This document shows, piece after piece, positions 1-7,996 of a stretch of DNA of 64,000 bases. Each line of letters begins with the position of its first letter. Position 1 is the stretch's first letter. The translations under genes were made by a program, and so were the position numbers. Under the pieces are notes generated by a model. It was not told where the DNA came from, made no database searches, and saw nothing but the letters and a program-made list of their open reading frames with translations. The DNA is from Zhihengliuella sp. ISTPL4 (GTDB lineage: Bacteria > Actinomycetota > Actinomycetes > Actinomycetales > Microbacteriaceae): NCBI RefSeq assembly GCF_002848265.1, contig NZ_CP025422.1, positions 3,068,727 through 3,132,726 of the forward strand, given 5' to 3'.

Positions 1-92
1 ACGCCCGGCACGAGATCTTCCAGGAGCTCCAGCAGGACGAGGTACGCGCCGACGTCCTCGCCTGGCTCGACGCCCACATCCCCGCCCGCTGA
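1..92 (+). CDS. C-terminal end of an alpha/beta hydrolase (partial)
   Basis: Only the last 29 codons are inside the window (codons begin at base 3, TGA at 90-92), so the start and the catalytic serine are missing. The tail has an ARHEIFQEL block followed by VLAWLDAHIPAR. An R-H-E-(I/V)-F-x-E block just before the end is typical of S33 aminopeptidase or monoacylglycerol-lipase-like hydrolases, and its histidine would be the catalytic one. Assignment rests on this short tail only, so the substrate is unknown. Confidence 0.6.
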   Translation, partial: ARHEIFQELQQDEVRADVLAWLDAHIPAR

Positions 93-131
93 TCCCGTCC
101 CGGTCCCGGTCCGTCCGGTCCGTCCGGGATC
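91..131. terminator. Possible hairpin after the hydrolase gene
   Basis: GATCCCG at 91-97 pairs with CGGGATC at 125-131 around a GC-rich stretch of repeated GGTCC/GTCCG. It directly follows the stop codon at 90-92. No T tract follows, so termination is inferred. Confidence 0.35.
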
Positions 132-364
132 ACTTCCCCCCCTTCCTTCCGCGACGCGGGATCACTTTGGTGCCCGAGACAGGCCCCGTGGGAGCGTTTT
201 CGAACACGCACCGTGAGTGAGCGCATCGGCGATTCGGCGCGCCGGGGGCAGTGTGACGCGGGATGACGCGGAGTGAAGGCGTGTGACGGACGGGGATCAC
301 GGCGGACGAGGGCGGGCCTAGATTCGGGGCACATCCGCACGAGCGAGGGGGAGGGCCCGCGGCG
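132..364 (+). other. Gene-free stretch upstream of the DUF1684 gene
   Basis: No gene is visible. The word GCGGGATCACTTT occurs near 155-167 and related GGGATCAC or GGGATGAC words recur at about 126, 260 and 293. A TAGATT hexamer at 319-324 could be the -10 of the next gene, and GAGGGGGAGGG at about 344-356 is a purine-rich ribosome site before the ATG at 365. Confidence 0.4.
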
Positions 365-1102
365 ATGAGCTTCCTGACGGACTGGCACGAGTGGCATGCG
401 GCGCGCGAACGCTACGCGGGGTCGGAGTACGGGCCCTCCGCACTGGAGTCGACGAACTGGCTCATCACCGAGTCGGCGGCGGTCGACGGCATTCCGGGGC
501 TCTGGGCCCTCACCGGCGACGGGGGCATCCGCGGCAGCGAACTCGGGCGGTCCGGGTCGGTGGTCACCCTCCGTGGCACCCAGACCCTGCGCCTCGGGCG
601 GCGGGAGCTGCGCGTGTTCGACCGCAACGGACTGCTGGCCCTCCGCGTCTGGAACCCCGCGCGTGCGCAGCGGGAGTGGTTCACCGCGATCGACGCCTAC
701 GCCCCCGACGAACGCTGGCGGCTCCCCGCCACGTTCGAGCCCGCGCCCGACGAGCGGATCGTGGTCACGGCGGTGGACGGCGAGGAACGCGAGACCGCGA
801 TCGCCGGACGCCTGCGGTTCGAGCTTGCCGGCGCCCCGCACGAGCTCACGGTCACCCGCAGCGGGAGCGGAGCGCTGAGCGCGGTCTTCGCCGACGGGAC
901 GAACGGGCCGGAGACGTACCGGTTCCGGTTCCTCTCGATCGACGAGCCCGCTGCCGACGGTTCCGCCGTGATCGACTTCAACCGGGCGTACCTGCCGCCC
1001 TGCGCGTTCTCGGACCAGTTCATCTGTCCCCTGCCCACGCCCGGCAACCGCTACTCCACGCCGATCAGGGCCGGGGAACGCGTGGTCGTGCTCGGCGGCT
1101 GA
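365..1102 (+). CDS. DUF1684 family protein
   Basis: This 245-residue protein has no signal peptide or membrane segment and is probably cytoplasmic. The C-terminal half carries the block that marks DUF1684: VIDFNRAYLPPCAFSDQF followed by ICPLPTPGNR, close to the usual DFN-AYNPPCA...CPLPPxxNxL pattern with two conserved cysteines. The N-terminal part reads as beta-rich. The biochemical role of the family is not established. The ATG at 365 follows a purine-rich stretch and is the first good start. The next gene is 33 bases downstream but has its own promoter-like hexamer, so this gene is probably monocistronic. Confidence 0.75.
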   Translation: MSFLTDWHEWHAARERYAGSEYGPSALESTNWLITESAAVDGIPGLWALTGDGGIRGSELGRSGSVVTLRGTQTLRLGRRELRVFDRNGLLALRVWNPARAQREWFTAIDAYAPDERWRLPATFEPAPDERIVVTAVDGEERETAIAGRLRFELAGAPHELTVTRSGSGALSAVFADGTNGPETYRFRFLSIDEPAADGSAVIDFNRAYLPPCAFSDQFICPLPTPGNRYSTPIRAGERVVVLGG

Positions 1103-1123
1103 CCACGGCGGCAGCGTGCGCCT

Positions 1124-1129
1124 TAAGCT
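1124..1129 (+). promoter_or_regulatory. -10 hexamer TAAGCT, leaderless start
   Basis: TAAGCT ends six bases before the GTG at 1136, so transcription would begin on or next to the start codon. Confidence 0.5.
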
Positions 1130-1135
1130 GGATCC

Positions 1136-2185
1136 GTGCACGGTGAATACAAGGTTCCTGGGGGCAAGCTCGTCGTCGTCGACCTGGAGGTCGAGAACGA
1201 CCGGATCACGCGGTTCCGACTCGCCGGGGACTTCTTCCTCGAACCCGACTCCGCGCTCGACGACATCAACGCCGCCGTCGAGGGCCTTCCCGCCGAATCC
1301 GACGCCACGGCGATCGCCGCTGCCGTCCGCGGCGCCCTTCCCGAGGGGGCCCAGCTGCTCGGCTTCAGCCCCGAGGCCGTGGGCACCGCCGTGCGTCGCG
1401 CGCTGGTCACCGCGCCCGGGTGGCGCGACTTCGACTGGGAGATCGTCCACGAGAAGGCGGTCTCGCCGCGCATGAACCTCGCCCTCGACGAGGTGCTCAC
1501 CTCGCGGGTCGGCGAGGGCCGCCGTCGCCCGACGCTGCGCATCTGGGAATGGGACGAGTCGGCCGTCGTCATCGGCTCCTTCCAGTCGTACCGCAACGAG
1601 GTCGACCCCGAAGGCGCCGCGAAGCACGGCTTCGACGTCGTCCGTCGCATCTCCGGGGGCGGGGCGATGCTCATGGCCGCCGGACAGATCATCACCTACT
1701 CGCTGTACGTCCCCGCCTCGCTCGTCGCCGGCATGACCTTCGCCGACTCCTATGCGTTCCTCGACGACTGGGTGCTGCAGGCGCTGCGCTCGCTCGGCAT
1801 CGACGCGGTCTACCAGCCGCTCAACGACATCGCGAGCCCGTCCGGCAAGATCGGCGGCGCGGCGCAGAAGCGCCTCGCGAACGGTGGCGTGCTGCACCAC
1901 GCCACCCTCTCCTACGACATCGACGGCCAGATGATGACCGAGGTGCTGCGGATCGGACGGGAGAAGCTCAGCGACAAGGGCACGACGTCCGCCGCCAAGC
2001 GCGTCGATCCGCTGCGCAGCCAGACCGGACTGGAGCGCGCCGAGATCATCGAGCGCTTCAAGGACACGTTCCGCTCGCTCACCTCCGCCGAGGACGGCGG
2101 CATCACGCCGGACGAGTACGCCGACGCGCAGGCCCTCGTGGAGGCGAAGTTCTCCACCGACGCGTGGCTGCATCGGGTTCCGTGA
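1136..2185 (+). CDS. lplA: Lipoate-protein ligase A-like protein with N-terminal accessory domain
   Basis: Predicted to attach lipoate (or octanoate) to carrier domains of 2-oxoacid dehydrogenases or GcvH, or to be an amidotransferase of that fold. Residues 1-90 resemble the small LplA accessory domain (GGKLVVVDLEVE, LAGDFFLEP). Residues 100-340 are the catalytic BPL/LplA fold with RRISGGGAM at 170-178 and the lysine of SGKIGG at 238. In E. coli LplA the accessory domain is C-terminal, so the order here is swapped. GTG 1136 is used because a TAAGCT hexamer lies six bases upstream. The TGA overlaps a GTG (2182) in the frame of the next gene, the methyltransferase. Confidence 0.8.
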   Translation: MHGEYKVPGGKLVVVDLEVENDRITRFRLAGDFFLEPDSALDDINAAVEGLPAESDATAIAAAVRGALPEGAQLLGFSPEAVGTAVRRALVTAPGWRDFDWEIVHEKAVSPRMNLALDEVLTSRVGEGRRRPTLRIWEWDESAVVIGSFQSYRNEVDPEGAAKHGFDVVRRISGGGAMLMAAGQIITYSLYVPASLVAGMTFADSYAFLDDWVLQALRSLGIDAVYQPLNDIASPSGKIGGAAQKRLANGGVLHHATLSYDIDGQMMTEVLRIGREKLSDKGTTSAAKRVDPLRSQTGLERAEIIERFKDTFRSLTSAEDGGITPDEYADAQALVEAKFSTDAWLHRVP

Positions 2186-2190
2186 GCTCT

Positions 2191-2244
2191 TCGACGGGCT
2201 CGGGCCCCTCGACGGGCTCAGGCCCTTCGACGGGCTCAGGGGCC
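2191..2244 (+). repeat. Three tandem 18-bp units (TCGACGGGCTCAGG-type)
   Basis: Units begin at 2191, 2209 and 2227, each starting TCGACGGGCTC. The sequence resembles the short TTCGACAGGCTCAGG element I recall as common between genes in high-GC bacteria. As 18 is a multiple of three, the array stays open and would encode STGSGP twice, then STGSGA, in the methyltransferase frame. Confidence 0.8.
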
Positions 2245-2280
2245 CAAGGTGGCGGCTCAGAGACTCCGGTTCCAGGGCGG

Positions 2281-3198
2281 GTGTCGGTGATCGAGGGAGA
2301 CAACCTCGTCGTCGCGGCGACCCTGCCGTCCGGGTCCTTCACGCTCGTCTACCTCGACCCGCCGTTCAACACCGGCCGGGTGCGGGAGCGGCAGGTGGTC
2401 ACCGCCCGCCGCACGTTCCCACCGCAGGACGAGTCGGCGGATCCGGACGGCGGCAGCCCCGAACCGGCCGAGCCTGCGGTGGAGGGCCGGAGTCCTGAAC
2501 GGGTGCCCGGCGAGCCCGAGGTGCGGCACGGCTTCCACGGGCACCGGTATGAGCGGGTGCGCGGCATGCTGCGCGCGTACGACGACAGCTTCGACGACTA
2601 CGGCGCCTTCCTCATGCCGCGGCTGGAGGAGGCCTGGCGCCTGCTCGCCGACGACGGCACCCTCTATCTGCACCTCGACTACCGCGAGGCGCACTACGCC
2701 AAGGTCATGCTCGATGCGGTGTTCGGGCGGGACTGCTTCCTCAACGAGCTCATCTGGGCGTACGACTACGGCGCGAAGTCCCGGCGGCGGTGGCCCACCA
2801 AGCACGACACGATCCTCGTGTACGTGAAGAACCCGCGGACGTACGTGTTCAACTCCGACGACGTCGACCGGGAGCCGTACATGGCGCCGGGACTCGTGAC
2901 CGCGGAGAAGGCCGCGCGCGGCAAGCTGCCCACCGACGTGTGGTGGCACACGATCGTCCCGACCACCGGGCGCGAGAAGACGGGGTATCCGACGCAGAAG
3001 CCCGAGGGCATCCTGCGGCGCATCGTGACCGCGTCCAGCCGGCCGGGCGACCGCGTGCTCGACCTCTTCGCGGGCAGCGGCACGACCGGAGCCGTGGCCT
3101 CCGCGCTCGGTCGGGAGGCGGTGCTCGTCGACGACAACCCGGAGGCGGTGCGGGTCATGGCCGCGCGCATCCCGCACGCGGAGGTCCGCCGGGCCTGA
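2281..3198 (+). CDS. Site-specific DNA methyltransferase, beta class, orphan
   Basis: An S-adenosylmethionine-dependent DNA methyltransferase. Motif IV is DPPFN at residues 26-30 and motif I is FAGSGTT at about 263-269. Motif IV preceding motif I defines the beta class, and DPPF favours N6-adenine over N4-cytosine. WWHTIVPTTG and TGYPTQKPEGILRRIV are typical late blocks. No restriction endonuclease gene is adjacent, so it is probably solitary. The start is uncertain. GTG 2281 gives a compact 305-residue enzyme. GTG 2182 overlaps the lplA stop and would add a 33-residue leader encoded by the tandem repeat. The recognition sequence cannot be read from the protein. Confidence 0.8.
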   Translation: MSVIEGDNLVVAATLPSGSFTLVYLDPPFNTGRVRERQVVTARRTFPPQDESADPDGGSPEPAEPAVEGRSPERVPGEPEVRHGFHGHRYERVRGMLRAYDDSFDDYGAFLMPRLEEAWRLLADDGTLYLHLDYREAHYAKVMLDAVFGRDCFLNELIWAYDYGAKSRRRWPTKHDTILVYVKNPRTYVFNSDDVDREPYMAPGLVTAEKAARGKLPTDVWWHTIVPTTGREKTGYPTQKPEGILRRIVTASSRPGDRVLDLFAGSGTTGAVASALGREAVLVDDNPEAVRVMAARIPHAEVRRA

Positions 3199-3220
3199 GC
3201 GCGCCTTCCGGGCCGAGGGG

Positions 3221-3571
3221 TCAGAGACCGAGCGAGATCTTTCGCAGCGTCTCGGTGACGGTCCAGATCGTGCGCATGCCCGCCGTGAGCCGCATCACCG
3301 AGCCGGGGCCGATCTCCACCGGCGCGAGCGCAGGAGTGGCGAACGTCACGGTCGCGCGACCGGAGAGCACGACGAACACCTCGTCCTCCTCGACGTCCAC
3401 CGCGGTTCCCGGCGTCATCTCCCAGACACCGACCTCGATGCCGCTCGCGTCGTCGAGCACCGTGTAGGCCGTGGTCGGGGCGCCGTCGCGGACGGCCTCG
3501 TCGGGCAGCGGGGCGTGCGTCAGCGGGAGGTTCCCCGCGTCGACGACGGCCCCCGGGGCGAGCGCCGTCAC
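3221..3571 (-). CDS. Small cupin-domain protein
   Basis: A 116-residue single-domain cupin. The core runs from about residue 47 to 95 (GVWEMTPGTAVDV, EEDEVFVVLSGRATVTF, PVEIGPGSVMRL), which fits the two cupin motifs although the metal ligands are incompletely conserved. The GTG at 3571 overlaps the stop of the upstream FAD oxidoreductase (GTGA at 3568-3571), so the two are translationally coupled. Small cupins of this kind often accompany amine or amino acid oxidation genes. Function beyond that is unknown. Confidence 0.75.
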   Translation of the reverse strand: MTALAPGAVVDAGNLPLTHAPLPDEAVRDGAPTTAYTVLDDASGIEVGVWEMTPGTAVDVEEDEVFVVLSGRATVTFATPALAPVEIGPGSVMRLTAGMRTIWTVTETLRKISLGL

Positions 3572-4971
3572 GAGTCGAAGCCCATGCCGAGGGCGTCCAG
3601 CGTCTTCAGGAACAGGTTCCGGCGTCCCTCGTTGTGATCCGCCCTGTCCATCGCGGCACGGACGAGGTTGATGCCGACGGACGCGGCCGGCTCCGGCGGG
3701 AACGGGATCGGCTTCTCGCGCACCATCCGCAGCTGCGTGCGCACGGTCTCCTCGCCGGCGAGCTTGTCGAGCATGACATCGGCCGCGAACCGGGCGGCCC
3801 CGACCCCGAGTCCGGTGAACCCCGTGGCGTAGGCGACCCGACCGCCGCGGGCGGTGCCGAAGAACGCGCAGAACCGGCTCGAGGAGTCGATCGCCCCGGC
3901 CCAGCGATGCGTGAAGCGGAGGCCGGCGAGCTGCGGGAACGTGGTGAAGAAGTGCGAGGCCAGGCGCCGGTGGCTCTCCATCCGGTCCTCGTAGGCGGGG
4001 CGCACCTTGCCGCCGAAATGGTACACCGCGTCGTAGCCGCCGAACAGGATCCGGTCGTCCGCGGTGAGCCGGTAGTAGTGGAACTGGTTGGCGCTGTCGG
4101 CGAGCCCCTGACGGTTCTGCCAGCCGATGGATGCGAGCTGTTCCGCCGACAGCGGCTCCGTCATCAGCACGTAGTCGTAGACCGGCACCGTCATGAGGCG
4201 GTTGCGCTTCAGGAGCGAGGGGAACACGTTCGTCGCGAGCGCCACGGCGTCGGCGGTCACCCGGCCGTGTTCCGTGACGAGGGTCACCGGGCCGGAGTCT
4301 GCGCCCTCGATCCGCCGGACGAGGCTGTGCTCGTGGATCTCCACGCCGAGTTCGACGGCCACTCGCGCGAGCTCCAGGCCCAGCTTCGCGGGGTGCACGA
4401 GGGCGCAGCCGTCCCGATCCCAGGCGCCGGCGAGGAACGTGGGGGAATGCACTTCCGCCTGCACCGCCTCGCGGTCGAGAAAGCCCTCCTCCTCGCGCAG
4501 CCACTCGACCTGATGCGGCTCCACGGCGACCGCGAGCTGGCCCGTCCGCTCGAACTCGGCATCCATGTCGTACCGCCGCACGGTCTCGGCGATGCCGTCG
4601 AGGTTCTCGTGCCCCAGCTCCTCGAGGCGGTCGATCTCCTCGGGCCAGCGGTTCACGCCGTTCTCGTGACCGTGGGTGAGGCTGGATTCGCAGAAGCCGC
4701 CGTTCCGGCCCGAGGCGGCCCAAGAGACACGGGATGCCTCGAGGAGCACCACCTTCCGCTCCGGGTCCCGCTCCTTCGCGCGCACGGCCGTCCAGAGTCC
4801 GGTGTAGCCGCCGCCGACGACCACGAGGTCCGTGTGCACGGTGCCGCGGAGCGGCGGGTGCGCGGGACGCTCGACGTCGTCGAGCCAGAAGACCGACAGG
4901 GCCGTGTCGCGCAGGGCGTCGTCGATGACGGACTGCGGAGGACGCCGGCGTTCGAAGACCGTGGTGCCCAT
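3568..4971 (-). CDS. FAD-dependent amine oxidoreductase (DAO / PuuB-like)
   Basis: A 467-residue flavoprotein of the D-amino-acid oxidase superfamily, likely oxidising a primary or secondary amine such as gamma-glutamylputrescine or a polyamine. The dinucleotide-binding motif VVVGGGYTGLW is at 50-60, and GRNGGFCESSL is typical of the family. YATGFTGLGVG near the C-terminus is the second FAD contact. The ATG at 4971 has GGAG five bases upstream. It is coupled to the cupin gene downstream, and an Lrp regulator and an aldehyde dehydrogenase lie next door. That context supports oxidation of an amine to an aldehyde which the dehydrogenase then removes. Confidence 0.8.
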   Translation of the reverse strand: MGTTVFERRRPPQSVIDDALRDTALSVFWLDDVERPAHPPLRGTVHTDLVVVGGGYTGLWTAVRAKERDPERKVVLLEASRVSWAASGRNGGFCESSLTHGHENGVNRWPEEIDRLEELGHENLDGIAETVRRYDMDAEFERTGQLAVAVEPHQVEWLREEEGFLDREAVQAEVHSPTFLAGAWDRDGCALVHPAKLGLELARVAVELGVEIHEHSLVRRIEGADSGPVTLVTEHGRVTADAVALATNVFPSLLKRNRLMTVPVYDYVLMTEPLSAEQLASIGWQNRQGLADSANQFHYYRLTADDRILFGGYDAVYHFGGKVRPAYEDRMESHRRLASHFFTTFPQLAGLRFTHRWAGAIDSSSRFCAFFGTARGGRVAYATGFTGLGVGAARFAADVMLDKLAGEETVRTQLRMVREKPIPFPPEPAASVGINLVRAAMDRADHNEGRRNLFLKTLDALGMGFDS

Positions 4972-4997
4972 GTTCACTCCGATGCGAGGGGAGCGCG

Positions 4998-5465
4998 TCA
5001 GCGCGTTCCCCAGTTGTAGAGGTCTTTGTAGAGGCCGGCGTAGAGCAGGCTCTCCGTCTGGATGATGCCGGGGATGGTGCGGATGCGGGTGGCGATGAGG
5101 TCGAGCAGATGGTCGTCGTCCTCGCACACCGCCTCGACGAGGATGTCGAACGTCCCGAGGGTGACCACGACGTACGCGAGCTCGGGGATCGCCGTGAGCT
5201 CCTCCGCGATCGCGCGGGGGTCGCCCGACACCCGGATGCCGATCATCGACATGCGGTGGAAGCCGAGCTGCAGCGGATCGGTCACCGCGACGATCTGGAT
5301 CAGGCCCGATTCGGTCAGCCGCTGCACCCGCTGGCGGGCGGCGGCCTCGCTGAGACCGACCTCCCGGGCGATCTCCGCGTAGGGACGCCGCCCGTCCTCC
5401 TGCAGCAGCTCGACGATGCGCTTCGAGATGTCGTCGAGTGCGGGGGGAGGCGTCTTCGGACTCAT
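4998..5465 (-). CDS. Lrp/AsnC family transcriptional regulator
   Basis: A 155-residue protein with an N-terminal winged helix (residues 10-58: LDDISKRIVELLQEDGR, YAEIAREVGLSEAAARQRV) and a C-terminal RAM/ACT-like ligand domain (about 70-150, AYVVVTLGTFDILVEAV). It sits between the amine oxidoreductase and the divergent aldehyde dehydrogenase. It probably controls both in response to an amine or amino acid. An inverted repeat at 5513-5536 in the divergent promoter is a candidate binding site. Confidence 0.85.
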   Translation of the reverse strand: MSPKTPPPALDDISKRIVELLQEDGRRPYAEIAREVGLSEAAARQRVQRLTESGLIQIVAVTDPLQLGFHRMSMIGIRVSGDPRAIAEELTAIPELAYVVVTLGTFDILVEAVCEDDDHLLDLIATRIRTIPGIIQTESLLYAGLYKDLYNWGTR

Positions 5466-5512
5466 GTACCGATCGTGACATTCCGACGGGTGCTGCGCAA
5501 CTGAATCCGTCG

Positions 5513-5536
5513 ATCTGTGGACGAAAAGCTACAGAT
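5513..5536. promoter_or_regulatory. Inverted repeat ATCTGT-N12-ACAGAT, candidate Lrp-family operator
   Basis: ATCTGT at 5513-5518 is exactly mirrored by ACAGAT at 5531-5536. It lies about 30-50 bases upstream of the predicted leaderless start at 5565, covering the -35 region, between the regulator and the dehydrogenase. Confidence 0.5.
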
Positions 5537-5552
5537 TCCGCGTTCGGATGGC

Positions 5553-5558
5553 TACCAT
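5553..5558 (+). promoter_or_regulatory. -10 hexamer TACCAT, leaderless start
   Basis: TACCAT is followed by exactly six bases and then the ATG at 5565. Confidence 0.55.
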
Positions 5559-5564
5559 GGCGCT

Positions 5565-7013
5565 ATGTCCTCACCGTCGACGATGACCGTGTCCCTGCAG
5601 AACTTCATCGGCGGTCGCGCCGTCACCGCATCGGGGAGCGGGCGCCTGCCGCTCATCGATCCGGTGACGGAAGAAGCCTACGGCGAGATCCCGATCTCCG
5701 ACCGTACCGACGTGGATGCCGCGTACGCCGCGGCCGCGGCGGCGTTCCCGATCTGGCGGGACACCCCGCCGTCTGCGCGCCAGCTCGCGCTGTTCCGCAT
5801 CGCCGAGGAGATGGCCGCGCGGGCCGAGGAGTTCGCCGACCTCGAGTCGAAGGACACCGGCAAGCCGCGGGCGACGCTCGTCGCCGACGAGATCCTGCAG
5901 TCGGTGGACCAGCTGCGGTTCTTCGCCGGGGCCGCACGGAGCCTCGAGGGTCGAGCTGCCGCGGAGTACCTCCCCGGGCACACCTCCTTCGTGCGCCGGG
6001 AGCCGATCGGCGTGATCGGGCAGGTGACGCCGTGGAACTACCCCCTGAACATGGCGGTGTGGAAGATCGCTCCCGCGCTCGCCGCCGGGAACACGGTCGT
6101 GCTGAAGCCGGCGGAGTCCACGCCGCTCACCACGCTGCTGCTCGCGGAGATCGTCGCGCGCCACACTCCCGCTGGCACGCTCAACGTGGTGCTCGGCGAC
6201 CGCGAGACCGGAGCAGCGCTCGTCGAGCATCCGACGCCGCAGATGGTTGCCATCACCGGCTCGGTGCGCGCGGGCATGGCCGTGGCCCACTCGGCGGCCG
6301 ACGACGTCAAGCGCGTGCACCTGGAGCTGGGCGGCAAGGCGCCCGCGATCGTGTTCCCGGATGCGGCGATCGCGAAGGCGGTCGATGGCATCGTCACCGG
6401 CGCTTTCTTCAACGCGGGGCAGGACTGTACTGCCGCGACCCGGGTGCTCGTGCACACCTCGGTGCACGACGAGTTCGTCGCCGCATTGGTGGAGCGGGCG
6501 CGAACGCACGCGCGGACCGGGGCGCCCGACGAGGATGGCGTGCTCTACGGCCCCCTGAGCAGTGCGTCTCAGCTCGCCCAGGTGCAGGGCTTCATCGACC
6601 GGCTCCCGGCGCACGCCACCATCGCGACCGGTGGGAGGCGACAGGGCGACCGCGGCTACTTCTGGGAGGCGACCGTCGTGACCGGGGTGCGGCAGGACGA
6701 CGAGGTCGTGCAGGGCGAGATCTTCGGGCCCGTGCTCACCGTGCAGCCCTTCGATACCGAGGCGGAGGCGCTGGCGATGGCGAACGACGTCCCGTACGCG
6801 CTCGCCGCCTCGGTGTGGACGCGCGACCACGCCAGGGCGATGCGCTTCTCCCGCGATCTGGACTTCGGCTGTGTCTGGATCAACACCCACATCCCGTTCG
6901 TGTCGGACATGCCGCACGGCGGGTTCAAGCACTCCGGATACGGGAAGGACCTGTCGCAGTACGGCTTCGACGACTACACCCGCATCAAGCACGTGATGAC
7001 CGCGCTCGACTGA
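5565..7013 (+). CDS. Aldehyde dehydrogenase, aminobutyraldehyde dehydrogenase type
   Basis: A 482-residue NAD(P)-dependent aldehyde dehydrogenase of full length. Visible catalytic residues are N159 in TPWNYPLN, E254 in LELGGKAP and the nucleophile C288 in NAGQDCTAATR. The GQDCTAA context is typical of gamma-aminobutyraldehyde dehydrogenases. It likely oxidises the aldehyde produced by the nearby FAD amine oxidoreductase, for example 4-aminobutanal to GABA. ATG 5565 is chosen because TACCAT lies six bases upstream. An upstream in-frame GTG at 5517 falls inside the inverted repeat and is rejected as the start. Confidence 0.85.
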   Translation: MSSPSTMTVSLQNFIGGRAVTASGSGRLPLIDPVTEEAYGEIPISDRTDVDAAYAAAAAAFPIWRDTPPSARQLALFRIAEEMAARAEEFADLESKDTGKPRATLVADEILQSVDQLRFFAGAARSLEGRAAAEYLPGHTSFVRREPIGVIGQVTPWNYPLNMAVWKIAPALAAGNTVVLKPAESTPLTTLLLAEIVARHTPAGTLNVVLGDRETGAALVEHPTPQMVAITGSVRAGMAVAHSAADDVKRVHLELGGKAPAIVFPDAAIAKAVDGIVTGAFFNAGQDCTAATRVLVHTSVHDEFVAALVERARTHARTGAPDEDGVLYGPLSSASQLAQVQGFIDRLPAHATIATGGRRQGDRGYFWEATVVTGVRQDDEVVQGEIFGPVLTVQPFDTEAEALAMANDVPYALAASVWTRDHARAMRFSRDLDFGCVWINTHIPFVSDMPHGGFKHSGYGKDLSQYGFDDYTRIKHVMTALD

Positions 7014-7022
7014 CTGCGGGAG

Positions 7023-7511
7023 TCAGGCCGTCGGGGAACGGAGACCGTACGTGCCCAGTTCCGCGAAGAAGCGCTCGTCGACGATGGCGTCCACGGTCCG
7101 ATAGTCGAAGAAGGAGCCGTCCGTGAAGGTGAGTCGGATGAGACGCCCACCCAGGACGCGCTTCAGTTCGCGGATCGATGCGACGTGCTTCCGGGCGAGG
7201 CGGTGGCTGAGGACGAAGTCGGAGGAGCGCGCGGAACTCACCACCCACCAGGACAGATACCGCCTACCGAGAACGAGGAAACTCTGTTCCGCGTCCCGTG
7301 GGAGTCCCCTGGCGAGAGAACCGGGCGGGCCCCCGATGTGTCGCCGCGCGCTCACCGTGTTGCTGATCAGCCCGATCACCGCGTTCATCACGTTGCCGCC
7401 GGGCCCGATACTCGTGTCCCTGGCGAAGGCGACCGGCGTGACATGACCGTGCGACAGGTAATCGTCGCCCGACTCGAGGCGCGCGGCGAGAAGTGCTCGG
7501 TGATCGGGCAT
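7023..7511 (-). CDS. Hypothetical protein
   Basis: A 162-residue protein not recognised as a known family. It has no convincing signal peptide, though a moderately hydrophobic stretch (NVMNAVIGLISNTV, about residues 40-53) follows a polar N-terminus. The middle is basic (SARRHIGG, SHRLARKHV). The C-terminal part (GRLIRLTFTDGSFFDYR) reads as a small beta-rich segment. ATG 7511 is the most plausible start, but internal starts are possible. The membrane-protein gene 51 bases upstream on the same strand may be cotranscribed. Confidence 0.5.
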   Translation of the reverse strand: MPDHRALLAARLESGDDYLSHGHVTPVAFARDTSIGPGGNVMNAVIGLISNTVSARRHIGGPPGSLARGLPRDAEQSFLVLGRRYLSWWVVSSARSSDFVLSHRLARKHVASIRELKRVLGGRLIRLTFTDGSFFDYRTVDAIVDERFFAELGTYGLRSPTA

Positions 7512-7561
7512 CCGTCCGCGCTGCTCGGCGCGGCCCTGGGCGTCGCCGGCCGCTTCCCGGT

Positions 7562-7870
7562 TCACTTCTCGTCCTTCGAGCCGGCCTTCGACTTCTCCCA
7601 CCATCCGACCAGGACGAAGACGACAGCCAGCGATCCCAGAATGGCCGCGACGCCACCCGGGCCGAGGTCGAGCAGCAGGTTGTTGAACCAGGCGCGGCGC
7701 CCCGAGGAGCGATGGGAATCGGGAGCCACCATGTCCCATACCGGGGTGAAACAGAGGATCGCCGCGACGGCGGCCGCAGCGCCGGCGAGGAAGAAGCCGA
7801 GCGCCCCACTGCCCTCGTCCGCTCGCTCGAAGGTCTCGACTCGAGGTGTGTCGTCATGTTCCTGATGCAT
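7562..7870 (-). CDS. Small two-helix membrane protein, hypothetical
   Basis: A 102-residue protein with two predicted membrane helices, at about 23-47 (ALGFFLAGAAAAVAAILCF) and 71-91 (GVAAILGSLAVVFVLVGWW). They are joined by a polar loop rich in Arg and Ser. The N-terminus is acidic and the C-terminus is basic. GGAG lies eight bases before the ATG at 7870. No function is recognised. Confidence 0.6.
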   Translation of the reverse strand: MHQEHDDTPRVETFERADEGSGALGFFLAGAAAAVAAILCFTPVWDMVAPDSHRSSGRRAWFNNLLLDLGPGGVAAILGSLAVVFVLVGWWEKSKAGSKDEK

Positions 7871-7996
7871 CTGATTCTCTCCGTGGTCGCTGATGGACGA
7901 GGCGACGGCTCCATGCGAACTCGACGCGCCGGTCCGGATCGCCTCCGTATGGTCGACGAGGCGCGGGGAAGAATCTGACGGGGTGCGGATCCGCCG

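Noticed and set aside
2191..2244. A CRISPR-like array
   Set aside because: The units are direct 18-bp tandem repeats without spacers and no cas genes are present.
5517..5564. GTG 5517 as the start of the aldehyde dehydrogenase
   Set aside because: It lies inside the inverted repeat and upstream of the TACCAT hexamer; the extra 16 residues do not look like the family N-terminus.
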